Shown here piece by piece: positions 7,013 through 13,426 of a DNA stretch of 23,346 nt. The position numbers were made by a program, and so were the translations under genes. This stretch comes from Gp6-AA40 sp035647075. GTDB lineage: Bacteria > Acidobacteriota > Vicinamibacteria > Vicinamibacterales > UBA2999. The notes beneath the pieces were generated by a model. That model was not told the DNA's origin. It was given only the letters and a program-made list of their open reading frames with translations, and searched no databases. How positions within the stretch are numbered: position 1 is the first letter of the stretch; each line of letters starts with the position of its first letter. The stretch covers positions 1 to 23,346 of the forward strand of contig DASROF010000013.1 in the NCBI GenBank assembly GCA_035647075.1. The letters run 5' to 3'.

Positions 7013-9016
7013 CTATGCCTGCAAGGGAATCAAGACAGAAAACGTGCTGCCGCGGCCGGGATAGCTGTCGACGGCAATGCGGCCCTGGTGCGCTTCAACC
7101 ACGTGAAGTGCCAGGGTGAGTCCGAGCCCCGTTCCCGCGATGCCACTCGTCTCCGCCGTTTGCACGCGGTGGAAACGCTCGAAGATGCGTGCCTGCTCGT
7201 CCCAGGCGATGCCGATGCCGTGATCGACGACGTCGACGAATGCTTCGTCGCTGCGCGTGCCGATGCGCATCTCGACGGAGCGCGCCTCGCCTGAATACTT
7301 GATGGCGTTTCCGAGCAGGTTGAGGATTGCCTGCGTCAGCGCTTCCGGATCCGCGCGTACGGTCGGCGCCGTGCCATCGCTCGAGATCGTCAGCGTGAAG
7401 CCGAGTTGCGCGAGCGGGTATTCCATCGTCTTCGCGGCCGACCGCACGATTTCCTCGAGCGGCGTCTCCTGCAGGTAATACGCCTTGCGGTCCTGTTCGA
7501 TGCGCGAGAAGTCGAGCACGCTGTCCACCAGACGCGTCAGGCGCTCGCTCTCGCTGACGATCGTCTTGAGATAGTCGGCGGTCGTCTCCGCACTGGCGGC
7601 GCGGCCCAGCAGCAGCGTTTCCGCATGTGCCCGGATCGACGTCAACGGCGTCTTCAGTTCATGGGAGACGCTGGCGACAAAGTGCGAGTGCACGGCCGCG
7701 GTTTCCGTTTCGCGATGCACGTCGCGCAACAGGAGGTACCCGGCCAGCAACGCGGCACCGAGCACGAACGCCAGCATCGCGGCATACAGCACTCCGGGCA
7801 CCGCGGACGGACCGGCAAAGCGGCCGGGCGGCCACTCCACGTGAAGGTCGACGAAGCCGACGCCGAGCGGCAGAGCGCCGGCAGCAGGGGTGACGCGCAG
7901 CGTCACGTCGGCGGGGACAATCTGCCGCGACGACACGGCCATGATCAGCGGCGCTGCGAAGGATGTCGGAGACACCAGCGTGAGCAACCAGGGCTCGTCG
8001 CCGTAGCCTACCCACGAGAGATCTCCGGGCGCCGAACGCGACGCCCGCTGCAGCTTCCCGAGATGATCGTCCGCGTCCTGCACGAGCGCGGCAATGCGCT
8101 CGTCATTCCGAATCTCTGCCGTCAATGCGCGTAGTGGTTCTGCGGCCGCGGGACTCGCAATCCTGCGGAGCAACGACTGCAGGAGGAGCGCGTCGCTCGG
8201 CGAGCGCCACCGCGGGCTGCATGCGCGTTCCGCTGTCGCGTCAGCGAACGCGAACTCTTCCTCCGGAGGCTTCGCGAAGGCGGACGCGTCCGCGCACGCA
8301 GACTGCAAAGCGCTGATGCGGTGCAGGACATAGTCGGCAGCCGGAGCATCGTCGTGCGTTTGCGCGAGGAGCCGTTCTGCCGCATACAGGGCGAGCGGGA
8401 CTCCATCGGCGTCCGACACCTCACCACACTCCAGCAACGCGGCGCGATCGGTACGCTGCGCCTCTGGGATCAGTCCGGCCTTCAGATAACTGCGGCCGAG
8501 CCAGAGGCGAGCGGAACACCGTTCCCACGGTGAACGCGCGATATCCTGAGCGCGGCGGTAGGACTCTGCAGCTGCTTCAGCATCGTTCTGCCGGAACTCC
8601 ATCGATTCGCCTTCGCGCTGAAGTCGCGCGAACGGCGTGCTGAAACCCGACGGAGCCTTCCGGCCCTCTTCCCACGGAGGAACGATGCGGTCCTGCCCGC
8701 GGTCCTTCACAGTGGGAGCGACGAAGACGATAGGAGAATCCGACGGCAGACGTCTGGCCGATTCGCCGAGCAGGCGGTTGTTGAGACGGTTGACCTCACC
8801 GAGCCGAAGCGCCTGCAGACGGAGCGTCAGTTCGCGGCGCAGCTGGTCAAGCGCTTCACGCCGCTGCTCTGTCGCGCGGCGCTCAGAGAGCTCGCGCTCC
8901 TGCCGAACGACGCGAACGACCAGGAGGATGACCGCAGCGGTCGGGATCAGAATAGCGGACAGCAGGAGCGCGATCCGACGGTCCCGTCGCCGTCGCCGGT
9001 TTTCCGCGGAACCCAC
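7013..9016 (-). CDS. Membrane sensor histidine kinase with large extracytoplasmic region
   Basis: 667 residues from a GTG at 9016; no good ribosome binding site and no other Met nearby, so the start is uncertain. TM1 is about 15-37 (IALLLSAILIPTAAVILLVV) and TM2 about 407-431 (VLYAAMLAFVLGAALLAGYL). The roughly 365 residues between are mostly helical, Ala/Arg rich and partly TPR-like, e.g. AEAAAESYRRAQDIA; I do not recognise a named sensor domain. No HAMP domain follows TM2: the H-box SHELKTPLTSI with His452 begins about 20 residues later. The N box has Asn570 (NLLGNAIKYS), then VDHGIGI (597-603) and GTGLGL (628-633), so the ATPase domain is complete. It should phosphorylate the regulator encoded 2 bases downstream. 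Confidence 0.93.
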   Translation of the reverse strand: MGSAENRRRRRDRRIALLLSAILIPTAAVILLVVRVVRQERELSERRATEQRREALDQLRRELTLRLQALRLGEVNRLNNRLLGESARRLPSDSPIVFVAPTVKDRGQDRIVPPWEEGRKAPSGFSTPFARLQREGESMEFRQNDAEAAAESYRRAQDIARSPWERCSARLWLGRSYLKAGLIPEAQRTDRAALLECGEVSDADGVPLALYAAERLLAQTHDDAPAADYVLHRISALQSACADASAFAKPPEEEFAFADATAERACSPRWRSPSDALLLQSLLRRIASPAAAEPLRALTAEIRNDERIAALVQDADDHLGKLQRASRSAPGDLSWVGYGDEPWLLTLVSPTSFAAPLIMAVSSRQIVPADVTLRVTPAAGALPLGVGFVDLHVEWPPGRFAGPSAVPGVLYAAMLAFVLGAALLAGYLLLRDVHRETETAAVHSHFVASVSHELKTPLTSIRAHAETLLLGRAASAETTADYLKTIVSESERLTRLVDSVLDFSRIEQDRKAYYLQETPLEEIVRSAAKTMEYPLAQLGFTLTISSDGTAPTVRADPEALTQAILNLLGNAIKYSGEARSVEMRIGTRSDEAFVDVVDHGIGIAWDEQARIFERFHRVQTAETSGIAGTGLGLTLALHVVEAHQGRIAVDSYPGRGSTFSVLIPLQA

Positions 9017-9088
9017 GGCCGTATTCTAGGCCCGAGGGCCCGGTGGCGTTTGTCATAGAAATGTACGCTGGTTATCGACCGGGGCCGT

Positions 9089-9262
9089 CTACCAGATGTG
9101 AACACGCTGCTCGGGCGCCAGATAGATAGAGCTGGTCGCCGGGCTGGATGTTGAACGCCCGGTACCACGCGTCGACGTTGCGGACGACGCCGTTGACACG
9201 GAATTCGGTGGGCTGTGCGGATCGGTCAACAGCCGCTGGCGAATCGCGTCGGGGCGCACGGA
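9089..9262 (-). pseudogene. C-terminal remnant of an M13 (neprilysin-type) metallopeptidase
   Basis: Read on the minus strand, three pieces give the known M13 C-terminus in order: VRPDAIRQRLLTDPHSPP (9259-9206), then EFRVNGVVRNVDAWYRAFNI and QPGDQLYL in another frame (9206-9123), then APEQRVHIW and a TAG (ending 9089) back in the first frame. One G appears to be missing in the codon before EFR, and a 4-base TATC duplication (GATAGATA at 9121-9128 on the plus strand) restores the frame. The HExxH catalytic part is not present, so this is a decayed fragment and not a gene with a base-calling error alone. Positions 9263-9439 upstream may be further decayed sequence, but I recognise nothing in it. 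Confidence 0.75.
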
Positions 9263-9468
9263 CGAGTCGCGCGCCGTCAGATCGACACCCCAGGTGCCGT
9301 ATTTCGCCTTCGCCGTCGGTCGTGTCGCCGCCGATTGCGCGAGACTGATGCGACACAGGCGCACAGCGCTGCTGCCACGATCGATACGTGTGATTTCTGT
9401 GTCATCAAGCCATCTCGGTGAAGTCAGATGGGCGAACATAGCCCGACCCTAACGCGAGGAGTCATTCC
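9263..9468. other. Gene-free stretch upstream of the RidA-like gene
   Basis: Together with the M13 remnant and the kinase leader this completes a 452-base stretch (9017-9468) with no intact gene. Short open frames on both strands have no recognisable motif or ribosome binding site. It must hold the promoter of the RidA-like gene, and the kinase promoter probably lies in 9017-9088, but no convincing -35/-10 pair is visible. Confidence 0.5.
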
Positions 9469-9861
9469 ATGATCAGCATCGAGCCGTTCTGCGCGAGCGG
9501 CGTGTTCGATCCGCCCACCTACACGCAGGGCATCAAGGTCAGCCACGCGCAGACGGTTCTGTTTCTCTCCGGCCAGGTCGCCTACACCGCCGAGGGCGGC
9601 GTGGCACACGTCGGCGACTTCAACGCGCAGGCGCGCGGCGCGTACCGGGCGATCAAAGACCTGGTCGAGTCTCAGGGCGGGACGATGGCGAACGTCGTGA
9701 AGATCACGACCTATCTCACCGACATGCGCTATCGCGCGGACCTGGCACCGGTTCGCGAGGAGTTCTTCGGCAAGAAGGCTCCCGCGTCGACGATGGTGCA
9801 GGTCTCTGCGCTGGCGTACCCCGACTGGATGATCGAGGTTGAGGCGATAGCGGTTATCTAG
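9469..9861 (+). CDS. RidA/YjgF-like protein lacking the key arginine
   Basis: 130 residues, the standard length; GAGGAG at 9456-9461 lies seven bases before the ATG, fixing the start. RidA proteins are small cytosolic trimers; Rid1-type members hydrolyse reactive enamines and imines made by PLP enzymes. The family pattern is seen in LFLSGQVAY, YRAIKDLVESQGGTMANVVK, a YLTDM segment, and the C-terminal IEVEAIAV. The arginine that binds the substrate carboxylate (Arg105 in E. coli RidA, in PARSCVEV) is replaced: here the segment reads PASTMVQV, with Ser at that place. It is therefore more likely a Rid4-7-like or other divergent member than a true imine deaminase. Its stop overlaps the stop of the convergent phosphoesterase gene. 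Confidence 0.92.
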   Translation: MISIEPFCASGVFDPPTYTQGIKVSHAQTVLFLSGQVAYTAEGGVAHVGDFNAQARGAYRAIKDLVESQGGTMANVVKITTYLTDMRYRADLAPVREEFFGKKAPASTMVQVSALAYPDWMIEVEAIAVI

Positions 9862-10574
9862 GAGACATATCGACCGGTTCGCAGCGTCGCGATCGTGGAC
9901 TCACGCAGCGGGTCGTCGCTTCGCGCCAGCAGGTCGATCTCCTTCCCGACGTCGTACGCCACGCGGCGAATCTCCACGTGATCCCCATCGATCACAGCAT
10001 AGCTGGCGCGTGGATCGCCGTCGAACGTCAGGCTGACAGCGCCGGCGTTGATCACCGTCGATTGAGGCAGCCGACGCACGAACGGCATGTGAATATGCCC
10101 GTACACGACGCGCGTGGTGCCGACACTATCGAACGTTCGCGTCAGCTCTTCGTCCGTTGCGCCCGCCTGCACGATCTGCCACGCATCGACGGGCCCGGCA
10201 TGAACAACGGTCAGGTCGTGGTCCGACCAGCGAAGCGGCAACGCCCGAAGCCACGCGAGACGTTCCTCGCCGATGGTCGCCTGCGTGTACGGGATCGTGT
10301 AGGTCAGCACGGCCTCACGCATCTCCTGAAACCGTTCGCCACGAAGGTTCGCCGCAACCAATCCGGGATTCCAGTTCACTTCATCTGTGTTCCCGTACAC
10401 ACCGGGCCAATTCAGATCGCGGATGCGGTCGATGACCTCGGCCGGACGCGTGCCGCCGCCCATGAGGTCACCGCCGTGGACAACGAGATCGACGCCGACA
10501 GATTGCAGATCGGCGATCACCGCGTCGAGTGCCGTCAGGTTGGCGTGGATATCCGAAACGACGGCGATTCGCAT
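9858..10574 (-). CDS. Calcineurin-like metallophosphoesterase (YfcE/MJ0936 type)
   Basis: 238 residues. All metal-binding motifs of the family are present in order: Asp8 and His10 in VVSDIHANLTAL, Asp36 in HGGDLMGGG, Asn62 in GNTDE, His125 in VVHAGP, and His160/His162 in YGHIHMPF. The tail with INAGAVSLTFDGDPRASYAV is typical of the YfcE-like single-domain group, which hydrolyses phosphodiesters in vitro. No signal peptide, so it is cytosolic. Its stop codon shares the CTAG at 9858-9861 with the RidA-like gene. Its start is only 27 bases from the start of the divergent TIGR03435 gene, so each promoter must reach into the other gene. Confidence 0.94.
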   Translation of the reverse strand: MRIAVVSDIHANLTALDAVIADLQSVGVDLVVHGGDLMGGGTRPAEVIDRIRDLNWPGVYGNTDEVNWNPGLVAANLRGERFQEMREAVLTYTIPYTQATIGEERLAWLRALPLRWSDHDLTVVHAGPVDAWQIVQAGATDEELTRTFDSVGTTRVVYGHIHMPFVRRLPQSTVINAGAVSLTFDGDPRASYAVIDGDHVEIRRVAYDVGKEIDLLARSDDPLRESTIATLRTGRYVS

Positions 10575-10601
10575 CGGGACTATTGTGTGTGATCATCGCG
10601 C

Positions 10602-11438
10602 ATGGGCCTGCGACCTCTTGCGCCGCTCGCAGTCGTCATCTGTGCCGGAGTCGCCATCTCCGCCCATCAGCGCTCTCCATCGCCAGACCCATCATTCGAA
10701 GTCGCTTCGATCAAGCCAACCGCCAACGATGCTCCAGAGGGCATCTCTGTGCAGCCCGACGGTGTTCGCTTTAACGGATTTCAGGTCAGGACGCTGATCA
10801 CGATCGCCTATCGAGCCGAAGGGATTCAGCGCTTCGATCAACTCGTCGGCGCGCCGTCGTGGACGGGCGTCGATCGGTTCGACATTGTCGCGAAGGCCGG
10901 CAGCGGTCTGGCGGCGCAGGAGCCGATGACCACCAGGCTTCCGGCGATGTTGCGAGCGCTGTTGCGCGAACGCTTCCGTCTGCGCGCGCACGCCGAGACG
11001 CGCAGCATGCCGGCGTTCGCGCTGCGTGTTGCGCGGCGTGACCGGCGACTTGGGCAGCAATTGCGCGAATCCACGAGCGACTGCTCTGCCAACGGACGCG
11101 CACAGGCTGGCCAGTCAGATTCGGACACCTGGTGCGGAATACGAGCCACAGGCGGTGTGATTACCGGACGATCCGTCTCGTCCGCGCAGCTCGCGGGAAA
11201 CCTCAGTGGCTATCCAACCATCGACCGCTTTGTCGCCGACCGCACCGGATTAACCGGCCGCTACGACTTTCGGCTGGAATACTCGCCGGCCGTCGTGGGA
11301 GGCGGAGACGCGGCGGCAAACCCCGGCCCGAGCCTGTTCACCGCGCTCACGGAACAACTGGGACTGAGGCTGCAGCCCGAAAAAGCAGTGTTACCAGTCC
11401 TCGTGATCGACCGCGTCGAAAAACCGACGCCAGACTAG
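10602..11438 (+). CDS. TIGR03435 family secreted protein
   Basis: 278 residues. The family hallmark FEVASIKP lies just after the predicted signal peptide (PLAPLAVVICAGVAISA, cut before HQRS). Other typical parts are GVRFNGFQVRTLITIAYRAE, FDIVAKA, a LPAMLRALLRERFRLRAHAE stretch, and the C-terminal DRTGLTGRYDFRLEY with LGLRLQPEKAVLPVLVIDRV. This family is strongly expanded in Acidobacteriota, especially Solibacter-like and Vicinamibacter-like genomes, which is one of the best taxonomic clues here. The function is not known. It ends two bases before the stop of the next, convergent gene. Confidence 0.95.
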   Translation: MGLRPLAPLAVVICAGVAISAHQRSPSPDPSFEVASIKPTANDAPEGISVQPDGVRFNGFQVRTLITIAYRAEGIQRFDQLVGAPSWTGVDRFDIVAKAGSGLAAQEPMTTRLPAMLRALLRERFRLRAHAETRSMPAFALRVARRDRRLGQQLRESTSDCSANGRAQAGQSDSDTWCGIRATGGVITGRSVSSAQLAGNLSGYPTIDRFVADRTGLTGRYDFRLEYSPAVVGGGDAAANPGPSLFTALTEQLGLRLQPEKAVLPVLVIDRVEKPTPD

Positions 11439-11440
11439 TA

Positions 11441-11905
11441 CTACTCACGCTCCAGGACAGAGGTGCCATTGACCGGCTGGCCCTTCGCGTTCGTCGACGT
11501 GAACGAGCGCGTCAGCGTCTTGCCGTCTCGACTCAGAGCGAACTTCACCTTCGTCCGTTCCTTGCCGTTCTGCATCGCCACCACGTCGATCGTGTTTGCG
11601 TCGCGTCTGCTCACCTTGGTCGAATCGTAGCTCGCACCCTTCGGAGCCTGGACCGTTCCGCCCGCTTTCGGCACGGTCAACACATCGGACGGGATCAGCG
11701 ATCCGTCCGCGGCTTTGGCGGACGTCGCAAACAGCAGATTGCCGCCCTCTTCAGAGACTGTCAGCGTCGTATCCGGTGGGGTCTGACCACCCGTCGTCGC
11801 CGATTTCGCGGTGTTGAGTTTGTACTTGCCGACAAACGGATCGGCTGCGCTGGCGGTGATGGGAACCGCGATCAGCATCAGAACAGCGGCCAAAGCCTTC
11901 ATCAT
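11441..11905 (-). CDS. Small secreted protein of unknown function
   Basis: 154 residues from the first of two adjacent ATGs (11905 and 11902). AAGGAG lies four bases before the first and seven before the second, so either may be used. The frame extends further upstream without a better start. A signal peptide is clear (MMKALAAVLMLIAVPITASA). The mature part is a single beta-rich domain starting DPFVGKYKLNTAKS and ending with LTRSFTSTNAKGQPVNGTSV. Proteins starting 'DPFVG.W.LN..KS' are frequent secreted hypothetical proteins in Acidobacteriota; the fold may be lipocalin-like, but that is a guess. It converges on the TIGR03435 gene. Confidence 0.85.
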   Translation of the reverse strand: MMKALAAVLMLIAVPITASAADPFVGKYKLNTAKSATTGGQTPPDTTLTVSEEGGNLLFATSAKAADGSLIPSDVLTVPKAGGTVQAPKGASYDSTKVSRRDANTIDVVAMQNGKERTKVKFALSRDGKTLTRSFTSTNAKGQPVNGTSVLERE

Positions 11906-11970
11906 TCCTCTCCTTCTCACCCGCGCCTTTGCTGCCACCGATGAGGTGCAAAAGTCAGCAGGTTCGTTTT

Positions 11971-11988
11971 TTGCTCCAACCGGAGCAA
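11971..11988. repeat. Perfect 7-bp inverted repeat upstream of the small secreted protein gene
   Basis: TTGCTCC (11971-11977) pairs with GGAGCAA (11982-11988) across four bases. It is preceded by a T run on the plus strand, the wrong side for a plus-strand terminator. It lies 66 bases upstream of the minus-strand start at 11905, so it could be an operator or a folded leader. Confidence 0.35.
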
Positions 11989-12009
11989 CGAAGCGCGAAA
12001 CCTACAAGC

Positions 12010-12026
12010 CAGGTGCCAAACACCTG
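12010..12026. repeat. CAGGTG-CCAAA-CACCTG inverted repeat
   Basis: CAGGTG (12010-12015) and CACCTG (12021-12026) form a perfect six-base stem with a five-base loop. Motifs of the form AGGTGCC-GGCACCT are common as dispersed REP-like elements in some Acidobacteriota; this may be a single decayed copy or an operator 22 bases before the start of the acidic protein gene. Confidence 0.35.
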
Positions 12027-12048
12027 AGCAGAGAGCGAAGGAGCGGCT

Positions 12049-12237
12049 GTGGACAATGAGAACCCGCGTGACGGACGAGATAGCGAGGACGAGACGGTCA
12101 TCGATCGTGCTGACGAGGGAGAGGACACTGATGAGCCGCAGGGCAAGGGACACGGGGCGCTGAAGGGAACGGACACTCCAGCGACGACCGACCTCTCCTA
12201 CGCGGAGCGGGAAAAGGGAAAGCGCATCACGATGTAG
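12049..12237 (+). CDS. Small acidic hydrophilic protein
   Basis: 62 residues from a GTG start, supported by AAGGAG at 12038-12043, five bases upstream. The product is strongly acidic in its first half (SEDETVIDRADEGEDTDEP), with a Gly-rich middle and a basic tail, AEREKGKRITM. There are no Cys residues, no signal peptide and no hydrophobic segment, so it is likely disordered in the cytosol. I do not recognise a family. A strong hairpin follows the stop by seven bases, which supports this being a real transcription unit. A stress-related disordered protein is one possibility, but nothing in the sequence proves it. Confidence 0.6.
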   Translation: MDNENPRDGRDSEDETVIDRADEGEDTDEPQGKGHGALKGTDTPATTDLSYAEREKGKRITM

Positions 12238-12244
12238 GCCGGGC

Positions 12245-12274
12245 TCCGCGGCGGGAACAATCGCCCGCCGCGGA
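12245..12274. terminator. Strong GC-rich hairpin, probable bidirectional terminator
   Basis: TCCGCGGCGGG (12245-12255) pairs perfectly with CCCGCCGCGGA (12264-12274) around an 8-base loop. It sits between the small acidic protein gene and the convergent antiporter gene, seven bases after the first and 13 bases after the stop of the second. There is no T tract. Confidence 0.65.
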
Positions 12275-12287
12275 CCGGGCAAGTTCA

Positions 12288-13355
12288 TCAACGCGGCGTC
12301 GCGAAGAAGAACGTGAGCGCGAGAAGCGCGTAGACGGCGACGAGCATCACCCCTTCGAACCAGGTGGTCTCGCCATCGAGCGCAATTGAATTGACGACGA
12401 AGGCGGAGCCGACGATCCCCATCAACTCCAGCGGGTTGCTGAACACCAGATCCATCGGGTGGCCGAACGCATACGAGCCGAGGACGAGCGCCGGTGCGGT
12501 CAGCAACGCGATTTGAATGCTGGAACCGACACTGATGGTCATCACCAGGCCCATGTCATTCCGCCGGGCGAAGTAGAGCGCCGAGGCATATTCAGCGGCG
12601 TTGCCGATAAGTGGCAGCACGATTACGCCGACGAAGAACAGCGAGAGACCGAGACTTTCCGCCGTCGGCTCGAGCGCATCCGAGACGAGCTCTGCTTCGA
12701 GGGCAACCGCGGCCGTCGCGACCGCGAGCACGCCGATCGCTTTACCCAGTGACCATGTCGGTGTTCCCTGCTCGTCGCTGCTGGCAAAGACGTCGCGATG
12801 CGTCACGAGCGTGTAGAACAGATTCGCCAGGTAGACGAGGATGAGGACGACGGATACGGCGAGGCTCAGGCGCTCGTCGAGCACGTGCGCATGTCCCGTC
12901 GAGACGAGGCTGCGTTCCGTGTAATCGAACGACGCCGGCAGCACCAGCGCAATCACGGAGAGCATCAGCAGGCTGGAAAGCAGCCCGGCGCGCTCACGGT
13001 CAAAGGTCTGCCGCGCCCTTCCCCACGACCCCACCAGGATCGACGCACCGAGACCGAGCAGGCTGTTGCCAATGATCGCGCCTGCGATCGTCGCCTTGAC
13101 GACGGCGACGTTGCCCGAACGAAGTACGAACAGCGCGAGGATGAACTCGGCGGCGTTGCCGAAGGTCACGTTCAGGAGCCCGCCGATCGCCGGCCCTGCG
13201 CGTTCCGCCACCTGCTCGGTGGCTCGGCGGATCCAGGTGCTGAGCGGAATGATCGCGGCGGCGCCGACGGCAAACACCCACAACGGCGCGACGGACATCC
13301 ACGCCAGCACGAGTGACAGCGGAATGAGAAGAAGCGGGAGGAGCGACGCGAGCAT
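12288..13355 (-). CDS. cax: Calcium/proton antiporter, CaCA superfamily (Cax)
   Basis: 355 residues from the ATG at 13355; the frame continues upstream to 13457 but would add an Arg-rich tail and overlap the divergent gene. About eleven hydrophobic segments are visible. The two alpha repeats are present: GNAAEFILALFVLRSGNVAV with a following AGAIIGNSLLGLG near residues 65-110, and GNAAEYASALYFARRNDMGL with TISVGSSIQIALL near 250-290. Each holds the cation-binding Glu of GNAAE. Cax proteins export Ca2+ (and sometimes Mn2+ or other divalent cations) against a proton gradient. A polar segment with ERAGLLSS separates the halves. It is divergent from the PQQ enzyme with 71 bases between starts; some PQQ enzymes need Ca2+, but that link is only an inference. 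Confidence 0.94.
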   Translation of the reverse strand: MLASLLPLLLIPLSLVLAWMSVAPLWVFAVGAAAIIPLSTWIRRATEQVAERAGPAIGGLLNVTFGNAAEFILALFVLRSGNVAVVKATIAGAIIGNSLLGLGASILVGSWGRARQTFDRERAGLLSSLLMLSVIALVLPASFDYTERSLVSTGHAHVLDERLSLAVSVVLILVYLANLFYTLVTHRDVFASSDEQGTPTWSLGKAIGVLAVATAAVALEAELVSDALEPTAESLGLSLFFVGVIVLPLIGNAAEYASALYFARRNDMGLVMTISVGSSIQIALLTAPALVLGSYAFGHPMDLVFSNPLELMGIVGSAFVVNSIALDGETTWFEGVMLVAVYALLALTFFFATPR

Positions 13356-13426
13356 GCCGCTTAGTTGAACACACTGGGGTCGCGGCCTGGCGATACGGAG
13401 CCGCATTTCTGCGATAGGCTTGCCCA

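Noticed and set aside
11971..11988. Rho-independent terminator at the TTGCTCC/GGAGCAA hairpin
   Set aside because: The T run lies on the 5' side of the hairpin on the plus strand and would be an A run after it on the minus strand, so it has no terminator layout in either direction.
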